DNA of 64,000 nucleotides, taken from JAOUGY01 sp963825585 (lineage in GTDB: Bacteria; Actinomycetota; Acidimicrobiia; Spongiisociales; ZC4RG35). How positions within the stretch are numbered: the stretch's first letter is position 1; every line of letters begins with the position of its first letter. The stretch covers positions 434,001 to 498,000 of the forward strand of contig CAWGTX010000006.1 in NCBI GenBank assembly GCA_963825585.1, given 5' to 3'. The notes under the pieces are model-generated. The model saw only the letters and a list, made by a program, of their open reading frames with translations. It was not told the origin of the DNA and made no database searches. Position numbers and translations under genes: made by a program. Below, in pieces: positions 42,573 through 50,406 of this stretch.

Positions 42573-43886
42573 GTGTCCGGCTCATCGCTGTTCCGGTCGA
42601 AGCAAGCGCACCCCACCTGGCGGTGGTGCGCAGCGTTGCTGGCCTCCATACTCGTGGCCTGGGTGCCTCCGGTGTCGGCTCAACCGGAGGCCCTGGGTTC
42701 GATCGAAGGAACGATCACCGATGCCGACACCGGATCGCCGGTCGCAGATCTGTGGGTGAACGGATTCAGTATCGACGGCTCTGATCGTTCGATCAACGGG
42801 TTCACCAACGATTCGGGCCACTTCGAGCTCAGCCAGCAATATCCCGAAGACCTCCCTGGTGTGGTTCCCGGCACCTACGTGCTCCTCACCGGCAACACCG
42901 ACGTCTGGGCTTCCCCCTACACCCTCACATGGTGGCGCAATGGTCGCGACCGAGTCGACGCCGATCCTGTCGAGGTCCGAGCCGGAGAGGTTGCCGTATC
43001 CGACTTCGAGCTCGAACTGGGAGGTCGGATCGTCGGCAGGGTGGTGGACGCCGACACCGGGGCTCCGATCGAGGGCGTCGAAGTCTCCTATGTGGTGGCC
43101 TCCCCGAGCCCGCAGGTCGGATCGACTATGGCGGGCCGCAGCGCCGCCGATGGATCATTCGTGATCGAAGGACTCAGCGAATTCGGTTACAAGGTGTGCT
43201 TCGGCAAGGGTGGCTACCGGTCCGAGTGCTGGAAGGACGCCTACCTCTCCGCCGGGGCGGGTGGCGCCGAGACACCCGGCACGGTGCTCGAGATGACCCT
43301 CGGAGCGACGATCGAGCTGGCCGTGGATCTGGCTCCCGGGAACTTCGCCGGGTGGTTCTGGGACGACGATTCCTCAGAGTTCCAACGCGACATCGACTGG
43401 CTAGCCGAGGCGAGGATCGTCCGCGGGTGCAACCCGCCGTTCGACGACCAGTACTGCCCGGATCTCCCCATCACGAGGGCCCAGCTGGCGGCGATGTTCC
43501 ACCGGGCCTTTCCCGACCTCCGGGTGGAGACGCCGAGCATCTTCGCAGATGTCGATCCTCTCTTCGCTGCGGACATCGCCTGGCTCTCGGCCGCGGGCAT
43601 AACCAGAGGATGCAACCCTCCGGACAATGACCTCTTCTGCCCGGGCGACACGGTGAGCCGTGGTCAGACGGCGGCGATGCTGGTTCGAGCGCTCGGGCTG
43701 GAGGGCGCTGTCGGTGTGGATCACTTCCTCGACGACGACGAGTCACTGTTCGAGGCGGATATCGAGCGGATCGCTGCTACCGCGATCACGCGAGGCTGCA
43801 ACCCTCCGGTCAACGACCGATTCTGTCCCGCGGCCATGGTCACACGGGCGCAGCTTGCCGCCTTCCTGCATCGCGCCCTGCGGTGA
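42573..43886 (+). CDS. Secreted protein: two carboxypeptidase-regulatory-like domains and three SLH-like repeats
   Basis: A 437-residue exported protein. After a signal peptide (about residues 17-36, ending PPVSAQ) come two prealbumin-like carboxypeptidase-regulatory domains: GSIEGTITDADTGSPVADLWV and GRIVGRVVDADTGAPIEGVEV, each with a later DGSF or SGHF turn. Residues ~260-437 form three SLH-like repeats with RGCNPPFDDQYCPDLPITRAQ-type cores. The order is reversed relative to the protein at 34234-35901, whose repeats are N-terminal. GGAAGGAA precedes GTG 42573. It is likely envelope-attached. Confidence 0.85.
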   Translation: MSGSSLFRSKQAHPTWRWCAALLASILVAWVPPVSAQPEALGSIEGTITDADTGSPVADLWVNGFSIDGSDRSINGFTNDSGHFELSQQYPEDLPGVVPGTYVLLTGNTDVWASPYTLTWWRNGRDRVDADPVEVRAGEVAVSDFELELGGRIVGRVVDADTGAPIEGVEVSYVVASPSPQVGSTMAGRSAADGSFVIEGLSEFGYKVCFGKGGYRSECWKDAYLSAGAGGAETPGTVLEMTLGATIELAVDLAPGNFAGWFWDDDSSEFQRDIDWLAEARIVRGCNPPFDDQYCPDLPITRAQLAAMFHRAFPDLRVETPSIFADVDPLFAADIAWLSAAGITRGCNPPDNDLFCPGDTVSRGQTAAMLVRALGLEGAVGVDHFLDDDESLFEADIERIAATAITRGCNPPVNDRFCPAAMVTRAQLAAFLHRALR

Positions 43887-43889
43887 GGG

Positions 43890-44310
43890 CCCCTTGCGGC
43901 GCCACCGGCGTCGTCGTCACGGACGGTTGCTCTGCTCGACCCCGCTGCAGCGTGCCGTCGGCTTCGACCAGCAACAGATCGATCTCGCTGTACCCGAAGG
44001 CGAAGAGCTCGGGAGGCAACATCGCCTGATAGAACTCCTCGCCCTCTTCGACGTTCGATCAGGTGACCGCACCGATCCTGCCGTTCACTACGACCGCCAG
44101 CGTCGTGAAGCCGGGGCCGCCGGCCGCCGACCACGACCTTGCCGGTGACACGAGCGGGGATCACGTCGGTGGTGACTTCGGTGTAGGCCAGCGGTTGATC
44201 GGGCTCTGTGGTGAACCGAGGGCAGGCGTGTCGCCGCCGGGAACAACGCCCCAATCGGTCGGCGACGGCGAACTCGTCGGCGGGGTGGCCGACTCCCCAT
44301 GCGGTAGGGG
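43890..44310 (-). pseudogene. Decayed gene, C-terminal beta-rich fragment
   Basis: Protein-like text appears in successive frames: TTEPDQPLAYTEVTTDVIPARVTGKVV, then GFTTLAVVVNGRIGAVT with a stop, then VEEGEEFYQAMLPPELFAFGY and SEIDLLLVEADGTLQRG. Together they read as one beta-sandwich-like C-terminus split by frameshifts and a TGA. The layout resembles the tail of sulfatase-like membrane proteins, but that is a weak guess. No N-terminal part is in the window. Confidence 0.5.
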
Positions 44311-44369
44311 ACATGAGCGTCCGGTCGTGGTAACCACCGCCGGGGAGTGGAGGTTGGCGTCTCCGACGG

Positions 44370-45065
44370 TCAGGCTTGGTGGACGACCTCGCCGGCGACG
44401 AACGTCGCGGCCACTCCGGTCTTCGACAGCGGTTCGCCCTTCTCGAACGGGTTCCGGTCGAGGACAACGAGATCGACGATCGAGCCGTGACGCAAGGTCC
44501 CCCGGTCTCCCTCGAAGTGGTTGACGTGGGCGGAGCCCGCCGTGAACGCCATCAGCCCTTCGACGAGGGTGAGCCGCTCGCCGGGGAGGAACGGCTCGGA
44601 CGGTCCGTTGTCGGGGATGAGCCAGTCGACTGCGACGGAGCTGGCACATCACGTCGGCGGTCGATACCGATCAGTCGCTCCCCGTCGCCACCGTGGCGCC
44701 GTGCCGGAGCAGCGACCCGAACGGATACATCCACCAGGTCCGCTCTGGGCCGATGAACGGGGCTGTCAGCTCGACGACGGCGTCCTCGTTGCACGCCCAC
44801 AGAGGCTGGGCGTTGGCGGCCACACCCAGACGGCGAAAGCGGGGTAGGTCGTCGGGGCGGATCGCCTGGATGTAGGCGATGTGATGGCGGTGATCGCTCC
44901 ACCCGTTGGCGACCCTGGCCGCCTCGACAGCATCGGGGGCGTTGCGGACGGCGGCTTCGCCGATGACGTGGAAGTGACACTGGAACCCGAGCGCATCGAG
45001 TGGCGTCACGATCTCCTTCAGCAGTCTCGTCCTCGAACGAGACGATCGGGAGCCCGTCGTTCATC
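44370..45065 (-). pseudogene. Broken YtcJ-like amidohydrolase
   Basis: The 3' two-fifths of an amidohydrolase-superfamily gene. Readable parts are TPLDALGFQCHFHVIGEAAV (metal-binding His-x-His context), HHIAYIQAIRPDDLPRF, NAQPLWACNEDAVVEL, SLLRHGATVATGSD, then a shifted and stop-containing stretch (SVSTAD), then FLPGERLTLVEGLMAFT, SAHVNHFEGDRGTLRHGS and DLVVLDRNPFEK to the stop. At least one frameshift and the missing N-terminal half make it non-functional. The family deaminates or hydrolyses small amides; the substrate is unknown. Confidence 0.75.
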
Positions 45066-45933
45066 CTGTCACCTTCGCATATGCCTGCACTACATCCGGC
45101 TCGGCGTCGCAGTCGCCCCCATGAGTCAGCGCGCTCGAACGACGGCCACACGACCACCACCCAGGGTGGCCGCTGCCGATACGGCACGGCGGTCCTCGAA
45201 GTGCCAATCCAGTGCACTTGGCGAACTGCGTGATATCGCTCGGTATCAGGTCGTGATGACTGCAGGGTGCGACCCGGGGCCGAGCGTCCAAAGAGAACGA
45301 CCAATCCCCGGCGGAGGAGGCCGACAGGTCGGCTGACCTGGTGGAACGCCGGTTCCCTCTCAGAGCGGCAGGACTAATCCTCAACCGTTCCATCAAGGGT
45401 CGGATCAGATGCAATGGGGTCGCAATCGCTGGGACCCGACCCGCCCTTGGCTTGGATGTCTGCGAAGAATGACTGGATGCCTTCTCTAGGCAACCGCATC
45501 CCGCTCCGCTCCAAGACCGCGTTAGCGAACCGCGTGGGGAGATGGTTGCAGTCCACCTGCAGGGCGAGGCATCGATCGCCTCCCCGACAAGGCTGTCTCG
45601 GCCGTCCCCTGACTATCGGCCGCATCGACAACGGCGTTATCCACGGAGTATCGCAACAGCCCCGCAGCCGATCGCCAACCGGCATATCATGCAATCCCGG
45701 ACGCATCACAAATACGGGACTGACCACTCGCAGTGATTCAAACCGCTGTTCCTGCGCTGTGGAATCGCGTCTTGGAGCTCGGCGACAGAGTCCTCGGCGC
45801 CGGGTTTAGCCGACCACCAACGGGAAGGACGCCTAGCACGAGGACGATGGTGAGGGGTCCCACCGACGCGGATCCGGACCTCCGACGGACACCTGACACG
45901 AACAGAAGCCCAATCGAAGATCCGGATACGGCA
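45066..45933. other. Gene-poor remnant region
   Basis: About 870 bases with no convincing gene. Composition looks less GC-rich and codon structure is absent. A 31-base repeat copy lies at 45199-45229. A minus-strand frame at 45374-45727 (ATGs at 45727 and 45685) is open but has no motif and odd composition, so I do not call it. Confidence 0.5.
45199..45229. repeat. 31-base dispersed repeat, copy 3
   Basis: Matches copy 2 (33910-33940) at 23 of 31 positions, keeping gaagtgcc at the left and cgaa-n-tg at the right. It shows that the repeat family spans the whole accessory region. Confidence 0.5.
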
Positions 45934-45959
45934 GAATCCCCTGTGTTTACAGGGGATTC
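45934..45959 (-). terminator. Perfect 11-bp hairpin after tRNA-Val
   Basis: GAATCCCCTGT and its exact complement (45949-45959) flank a four-base loop. It lies 6 bases past the 3' end of the minus-strand tRNA-Val(CAC), in the position of a tRNA terminator. Confidence 0.75.
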
Positions 45960-45965
45960 TGTGGG

Positions 45966-46037
45966 TGGGCGCTACAGGGATCGAACCTGTGGCCTCTGCC
46001 GTGTGAAGGCAGCGCTCTCCCGCTGAGCTAAGCGCCC
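45966..46037 (-). tRNA. tRNA-Val (CAC)
   Basis: A complete cloverleaf of 72 bases: acceptor GGGCGCT/AGCGCCC, D-arm GCTCAGCGGGAGAGC, anticodon stem CTGCC/GGCAG with loop TTCACAC (anticodon CAC), and T-arm with GGTTCGATCC. The discriminator is A; CCA is not encoded. It sits at the right edge of the accessory region. Confidence 0.95.
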
Positions 46038-46091
46038 GGGAGGGTAGAAGGTTACCACGCGCTCCAATCATGCCACCCGGGTGGTTGAATC

Positions 46092-46451
46092 GTGCCGGTG
46101 ACGATCGAAGAGTTCGAGGCCGTGGTCGACCGGGTGTTCGACGAGCTCCCGGAGTGGGTCGTCGACCGGATCGACAACCTGATGGTGGTGGTCGAGAACC
46201 AGCCAACCCGGGACCAGGATCCGGAAGGTGACGGCCTGCTGGGGCTCTACGAGGGGGTCAGTCTGCTGGAGCGGTCCGGTGACTACTGGGGTGCACTCCC
46301 CGATCAGATAACGATCTTCCGGGTTCCCCACCTGGCTTTGCACCTGTCCCGGCCGGAGCTGGAGGCCGAGATCCGCAAGACGGTGCTGCACGAACTCGGT
46401 CATCATCTCGGGATCGACGACTCCAGACTTCACGAGCTCGGGTGGGGCTGA
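46092..46451 (+). CDS. Small metallopeptidase-family protein (zincin-like)
   Basis: A 119-residue protein of the short bacterial metallopeptidase family with a C-terminal zincin motif TVLHELGHHLGIDD. The N-terminus TIEEFEAVVDRVFDELPEW and GLYEGVSLLER are the usual family blocks. GTG 46092 is the start. The motif has both histidines and the glutamate, so metal binding is expected, but natural substrates of this family are not known. Confidence 0.88.
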   Translation: MPVTIEEFEAVVDRVFDELPEWVVDRIDNLMVVVENQPTRDQDPEGDGLLGLYEGVSLLERSGDYWGALPDQITIFRVPHLALHLSRPELEAEIRKTVLHELGHHLGIDDSRLHELGWG

Positions 46452-46550
46452 GGCACTACCCGAGGCGGAATAGCGACCGGGAACGGGTACGTTGATGACT
46501 GTAGGAGCGCCCGTCGGAGTCGACGGGGCTACCGGCGACCAGAGGAGCCC

Positions 46551-47081
46551 ATGCGACGAGCCCAGCGAACCCCCATTTCAGACCCGGCCGATGTGATAGC
46601 GATCGACTTCGATGATCCACTCCTGGCACAGGAAGCCGTGTTGGCCACGACCCGGCTCGCTCGGAAGGGGTCGGTCGAACTCGCTGATGCGGTGTTGGTG
46701 ACGAAGCTGGCGAACGGCCGAATGCTGGTGAACCAGACGAAGGAGATGTCGCCTGTCCAGGCGGCATTGACCGGGAGCTGGTGGTTGGGCCTGCCGGGTC
46801 TGGCGTTGGCGGGTACGAACGGCTGGATCGTGGGCGCCATCATCGGAGCGTTGGCCGGTTGGCTGTGGGCGAAGAACCGCGACATCGGCATTCCCAACCC
46901 ATGGTTGTCGGAAGTCGGCGACCGGCTCTCTCCGGGCCACACGGCGACCGTGATCATGCTTCCGAGCTTCTTCCGCACACATCTGGTCACGGAGTTGCGC
47001 CGCTTCCGGGGTCGACTGCTGTATTCGACGCTCGACGGAGTCGACGCCTCTGAGATCGAGGACGCCCTGGAGGGCCGCTGA
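46551..47081 (+). CDS. DUF1269-like membrane protein
   Basis: A 176-residue protein that resembles the DUF1269/YlaX-type proteins: an N-terminal alpha/beta domain (AIDFDDPLLAQEAVLATTRLA, then DAVLVTKLANG), a central glycine-rich hydrophobic segment (GWIVGAIIGALAGWLW) and a C-terminal soluble domain (TATVIMLPSFFRTHLVTELRRF). ATG 46551 follows GGAGCC. Function is unknown; the fold suggests a small membrane-inserted stress-type protein. Confidence 0.7.
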   Translation: MRRAQRTPISDPADVIAIDFDDPLLAQEAVLATTRLARKGSVELADAVLVTKLANGRMLVNQTKEMSPVQAALTGSWWLGLPGLALAGTNGWIVGAIIGALAGWLWAKNRDIGIPNPWLSEVGDRLSPGHTATVIMLPSFFRTHLVTELRRFRGRLLYSTLDGVDASEIEDALEGR

Positions 47082-47163
47082 TTCCCGTCTGCGATGATGA
47101 CTCGACGTGACCCTCGTTGGGGTCGGGTAGGGTCGCCGGGCACATCCGAGTCGGGAGTTGTCG

Positions 47164-48246
47164 ATGAACGAAGTACGCGGCGTTGTCGCCGGAGCCAAGG
47201 GTGCGGGAGTCACGGTTGAGACGATCCTGGTGCCGGATCCCGGACCCGGTGAGGCATTGATCGATGTGCTGGCGTGCGGTGTCTGTCACACCGACCTGCA
47301 CTACCGGGAAGGAGCCATCAACGACGACTTCCCGTTCTTCCTGGGCCACGAGGCCGCCGGGCGGGTGTCAAAGATCGGCGACGGCGTCGACAACGTGGCC
47401 GAGGGCGACTTCGTGATCCTGGCGTGGCGTGCCCCGTGTGGTACCTGCCGTTCATGCCAGCGGGGACGGCCCTGGTACTGCTTTGCGAGCAAGAATGCTT
47501 CCCAGCCGATGACGCTGGCCGATGGCACTCCCCTGTCGCCGGCGCTCGGTATCGGCGCATTCGCCTCGAAGACGCTGGTCGCGGCCGGACAGGCGGTGAA
47601 GGTCGATGACCGGGCCCGACCCGAGGCCGCCGGGCTGATCGGATGTGGCGTGATGGCTGGGCTGGGTGCTGCCATGAACACCGGAGGAGTGTCCCGCGGC
47701 GACTCCGTGGCAGTGTTCGGATGTGGCGGCGTCGGTGATGCCGCAATCGCCGGGGCACAGCTGGCGGGTGCGGGAACCATCATCGCCGTGGACATCGACG
47801 ACACGAAGCTCGAGTGGGCGCGCCGGTTCGGCGCGACCCACGTCGTCAACTCCCGCCAGGTCGATGCTGTGGAAGCGATCCGCGAGATCACCGGCGGGTT
47901 TGGGGCGAATGTGACCATCGATGCGGTCGGAATCCCTCAGACCTACGAACAGGCGTTCTATGCCCGTGACCACGCCGGCACCATGGTGCTCGTGGGTGTT
48001 CCGAACCCCTCGATGAAGATCGAACTACCGATGATCGAGCTGTTCGGTCGTGGCGGGGCTTTGAAGTCGTCGTGGTATGGCGACACGCTGCCGTCGCGTG
48101 ATTTCCCGATGTTGATCGACCTCTACCTCCAGGGCCGTCTCGACTTGGACGGTTTCGTGAGCGAAACCATCACCTTGGACGGCGTCGAAGATGCATTCCA
48201 CAAGATGGAGCGTGGCGAGGTCTTGCGTTCTGTGGTGGTGCTCTGA
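47164..48246 (+). CDS. mscR: S-nitrosomycothiol reductase / mycothiol-dependent formaldehyde dehydrogenase
   Basis: A 360-residue zinc alcohol dehydrogenase that oxidises S-hydroxymethylmycothiol and reduces S-nitrosomycothiol. It has the catalytic zinc ligands in ACGVCHTDLHYREG and FLGHEAAG, structural zinc cysteines in CGTCRSCQRGRPWYC, and the NAD fold VAVFGCGGVGDAAIAGA. The tail KSSWYGDTLPSRDFPMLIDLYLQG is specific to MscR. ATG 47164 follows GGGAG. It is immediately followed by an MBL hydrolase, as in mycobacterial Rv2259-Rv2260. With mshD it shows a working mycothiol system. Confidence 0.92.
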   Translation: MNEVRGVVAGAKGAGVTVETILVPDPGPGEALIDVLACGVCHTDLHYREGAINDDFPFFLGHEAAGRVSKIGDGVDNVAEGDFVILAWRAPCGTCRSCQRGRPWYCFASKNASQPMTLADGTPLSPALGIGAFASKTLVAAGQAVKVDDRARPEAAGLIGCGVMAGLGAAMNTGGVSRGDSVAVFGCGGVGDAAIAGAQLAGAGTIIAVDIDDTKLEWARRFGATHVVNSRQVDAVEAIREITGGFGANVTIDAVGIPQTYEQAFYARDHAGTMVLVGVPNPSMKIELPMIELFGRGGALKSSWYGDTLPSRDFPMLIDLYLQGRLDLDGFVSETITLDGVEDAFHKMERGEVLRSVVVL

Positions 48247-48843
48247 ATGCGGATCGATCGGGTGGTGACATCGGGTTTGTTCACACTGGCTCCCGAGCCG
48301 ATCCCTGTCGACAACAACGTGTGGATCCTCGGTGACGACGAGCGGGTCATCGTGATCGACGCCGGTCATCAGCTGGAACCGATCCTGACCGGGATCGGCG
48401 GTCGGACCGTGGATCTGATCGCCTGCACCCACGGCCACAATGATCACATCGATGCCGCCCAGGCCCTGGCCGAGGCCGTCGACGCACCGATCGGCCTGCA
48501 CCCTGCCGATCGAACATTGTGGGATCGCATCTATCCGGATCGAGCGCCCGACGTCGACTTGACCGATGGAACCAGGTGGGAAGTGGGGTCGGGGACGGTG
48601 ACCGTGCTCCATACGCCGGGGCACTCGCCTGGGAGCGTTTGCTTGTTGGCGGGCGGTGACCTTTTCGGCGGAGACACCCTGTTCAACGGTGGCCCCGGTG
48701 CGACTCAGTTCGAGTTCGGCGATCATGACGCGATCCTCGAGTCGATCGAGACTCGCTTGTTCGTTCTCCCCCATGGAACCGTCGTCAGGACGGGCCACGG
48801 AGATTCGACGACGATCGGCGACGAGTACATCAGGATGCATTGA
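48247..48843 (+). CDS. MBL-fold hydrolase linked to mscR
   Basis: A 198-residue metallo-beta-lactamase-fold protein with the HxHxDH metal motif THGHNDHIDAAQ, then HTPGHSPGSVCLL, GGDTLFNGGPG and VVRTGHGDSTTIG supplying the remaining ligands. It begins directly after the mscR stop (TGAATG). By analogy with glyoxalase-II-like enzymes it probably hydrolyses the thioester made by MscR, releasing formate and mycothiol; that is inference from context. Confidence 0.88.
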   Translation: MRIDRVVTSGLFTLAPEPIPVDNNVWILGDDERVIVIDAGHQLEPILTGIGGRTVDLIACTHGHNDHIDAAQALAEAVDAPIGLHPADRTLWDRIYPDRAPDVDLTDGTRWEVGSGTVTVLHTPGHSPGSVCLLAGGDLFGGDTLFNGGPGATQFEFGDHDAILESIETRLFVLPHGTVVRTGHGDSTTIGDEYIRMH

Positions 48844-48878
48844 TTCGCAACCCGGATTCACCGACTCCGCACGCGGCG

Positions 48879-48922
48879 TCGCCCTCTTCGTCGACCGGTT
48901 CACCGGCCGACGAAGAGGGCGA
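48879..48922. terminator. Long hairpin between convergent genes
   Basis: A 15-base-pair stem (48879-48893 with 48908-48922) with an inner CCGG/CCGG stem. It lies between the MBL gene and the minus-strand gene at 48933 and can serve both. Confidence 0.8.
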
Positions 48923-48932
48923 TCGAGTGTCG

Positions 48933-49328
48933 TCAACCCCGTCGGGTACGAGCGATTCCTGCGTCCTTGAGGACACCGGCGTCGACGCCGACAGCACGCC
49001 ACGCCGAGTAGGAGATGCCCTTACGCTCGGAGTAGGACTTTGCGATTTCGACGAATTCCTTCTCGAGGGCGTCGATGTCGATGCTCCCCGAGAGAGTTCC
49101 CAATTGATCCTCAGCATCGAGCTTGGCCTGAATCAAATCCAACCGCTTGAGCGCGTCGTTCTCGACGGCAAGCCGCTCTTCGATTCCGGAGAGCTTCTTG
49201 GCGACCGAGTCGGCGGTCACGGGTCTACCTGGCCTCCGTGAACCAAGAACCTCGAGATAGGCCTTGACTGCGCGAGATTCCCGTCGACCCTGGGCCAACG
49301 CCTCTTTGTGGGCGTCAGACATAGCCAT
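48933..49328 (-). CDS. Helical hypothetical protein conserved in actinobacteria
   Basis: A 131-residue, strongly helical and charged protein. It starts MAMSDAHKEALAQGRRESRAVKAYL, has SVAKKLSGIEERLA and a C-terminal block AKSYSERKGISYSAWRAVGVDAGVLKDAGI. Homologues with these blocks are widespread in actinobacteria, as far as I recall, and have no assigned role. The last block resembles a helix-turn-helix-like nucleic-acid-binding tail. ATG 49328 is the start. Confidence 0.72.
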   Translation of the reverse strand: MAMSDAHKEALAQGRRESRAVKAYLEVLGSRRPGRPVTADSVAKKLSGIEERLAVENDALKRLDLIQAKLDAEDQLGTLSGSIDIDALEKEFVEIAKSYSERKGISYSAWRAVGVDAGVLKDAGIARTRRG

Positions 49329-49416
49329 GCTGGATTCCTTTCATCGGTGGGGTGCTAGCTTTCAATTCTGCCACGCCATCGAGCGTAGGTAAACCCGACC
49401 ATCTCAGGAGGGATCA

Positions 49417-49629
49417 ATGGACGAGCTGATCGCCGCAATCGCGGCCAAGACGGGCCTTCCGGCGGACAAGGCCGAGCAGGCCGCCGGTGCCGCTTTGGAC
49501 TTCATCAAGGACAAGCTGCCTGAACCGATCGCATCGCAGATCGACGGCTTTCTTTCCGGCAATGCCGGGGGTATCGGCGACGCTCTTGGGGGCGTCACCG
49601 ACAAGCTGAAGGGCATGTTCGGAAGCTGA
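49417..49629 (+). CDS. Small helical protein, unknown
   Basis: A 70-residue protein with an N-terminal helix pair (MDELIAAIAAKTGLPADKAEQAA) and a glycine-rich tail (SGNAGGIGDALGGVTDKLKGMFG). AGGAGG is about six bases upstream of ATG 49417. It has its own 12-base-pair terminator. It resembles short DUF2267/DUF937-like proteins but no firm family call is possible. Confidence 0.72.
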   Translation: MDELIAAIAAKTGLPADKAEQAAGAALDFIKDKLPEPIASQIDGFLSGNAGGIGDALGGVTDKLKGMFGS

Positions 49630-49653
49630 GCGAACGCTGGTTCGCCGTTGTCA

Positions 49654-49681
49654 GAGGGGTCGGGAGCAATCCCGACCCCTC
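49654..49681 (+). terminator. 12-bp hairpin after the 70-residue gene
   Basis: GAGGGGTCGGGA and its exact complement enclose a GCAA tetraloop. It starts 25 bases after the stop codon of the gene at 49417-49629. Confidence 0.8.
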
Positions 49682-49730
49682 GAACGTGGGGAGCCTTGGT
49701 AGAACCGGAACGCCGCTCAGCGGCCGACAG

Positions 49731-49762
49731 GTCAACGGGTCAACGTGTCAACGTGTCCATGG
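49731..49762. repeat. Octamer tandem array
   Basis: Units gtcaacgg, gtcaacgt, gtcaacgt, gtccatgg. It shares the GTCAAC core with the arrays at 10.8 and 13.1 kb. It lies in a 377-base gene-free stretch (49630-50006) before the tRNA cluster. Confidence 0.75.
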
Positions 49763-49845
49763 ACGGAGTCACCGGGTCGCAGAGACCCGCGTAGAAGACC
49801 GGGTCCCAGCCTCACAGCGCGGACTACGTTCGGGCGGGGCGTGGT

Positions 49846-49862
49846 GGGGGGTCGTCCCCCCC
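49846..49862. repeat. GGGGGG-TCGT-CCCCCC hairpin repeat, copy 2
   Basis: Same core as 31014-31030, extended here by acgagcaatat on the right. The extended unit recurs 135 bases downstream at 49981-50007. Confidence 0.7.
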
Positions 49863-49980
49863 ACGAGCAATATTGCGGACCCCTGGTGGCGTGTTCATGT
49901 GGCAACCGGGTGCACAGTGAACTCCGGGGCCTTCGGCGCTGCACAGCTGGGCTGGTTGCGAGTGCCGGCGGGGGGTCGTT

Positions 49981-49996
49981 GGGGGGTCGTCCCCCC
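49981..49996. repeat. GGGGGG-TCGT-CCCCCC hairpin repeat, copy 3
   Basis: Followed by the same acgagcaatat as copy 2. It lies 11 bases beyond the CCA end of tRNA-Val(GAC) and probably terminates the minus-strand tRNA cluster. Confidence 0.7.
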
Positions 49997-50006
49997 ACGA
50001 GCAATA

Positions 50007-50081
50007 TGGTGGGCCCTAGAGGAATTGAACCTCTGACCTCTTCCGTGTCAAGGAAGCGCTCTCCCTCTGAGCTAAGGGCCC
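50007..50081 (-). tRNA. tRNA-Val (GAC)
   Basis: Cloverleaf with acceptor GGGCCCT, D-arm GCTCAGAGGGAGAGC, anticodon loop TTGACAC (anticodon GAC) and T-loop GGTTCAATTCC. CCA is encoded at 50007-50009. It is the last member of a Gly-Cys-Val cluster on the minus strand. Confidence 0.95.
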
Positions 50082-50131
50082 GTGTTCGCGGTCTCCGGCC
50101 GCCGTACGTTACAGGACGCGCCTTCGACCCG

Positions 50132-50202
50132 AGGCGACGCCCGGAATTGAACCGGGGTGACGGGTTTTGCAGACCCGCGCCTAACCACTCGGCCACGTCG
50201 CC
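50132..50202 (-). tRNA. tRNA-Cys (GCA)
   Basis: 71-base cloverleaf: acceptor GGCGACG/CGTCGCC with U73, anticodon stem CGGGT/ACCCG, loop CTGCAAA with anticodon GCA. CCA is not encoded. Confidence 0.95.
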
Positions 50203-50283
50203 CTGCCGTCCGGCCGAAGCCGGACACCTCGACACCGCCTGAGGTGGTGGGAGGCAGGAAAGACCGGCCTACGCCGGTCTCGG

Positions 50284-50356
50284 AGCGGAAGACGGGGCTC
50301 GAACCCGCGACCTCAACCTTGGCAAGGTTGCGCTCTACCAACTGAGCTACTTCCGC
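50284..50356 (-). tRNA. tRNA-Gly (GCC)
   Basis: 73-base cloverleaf: acceptor GCGGAAG/CTTCCGC, D-arm GCTCAGTTGGTAGAGC, anticodon stem CAACC/GGTTG with loop TTGCCAA (anticodon GCC), T-arm GGGTTCGAGCCCC. CCA is not encoded. It is the first of the three minus-strand tRNAs. Confidence 0.96.
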
Positions 50357-50406
50357 GTACGGTGTCGATGATAGCCGACGCTCCGGACCGGACAAACGGG
50401 GTGTGA

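Noticed and set aside
45374..45727. Open minus-strand frame of 117 codons in the remnant region
   Set aside because: No motif, poor amino-acid composition and surrounding decay; not supportable as a gene.
49631..49644. CGAACGCTGGTTCG as a fourth type of SOS box
   Set aside because: It has the two half-sites but lies right after a stop codon before a terminator, with no gene start downstream; probably a chance palindrome.
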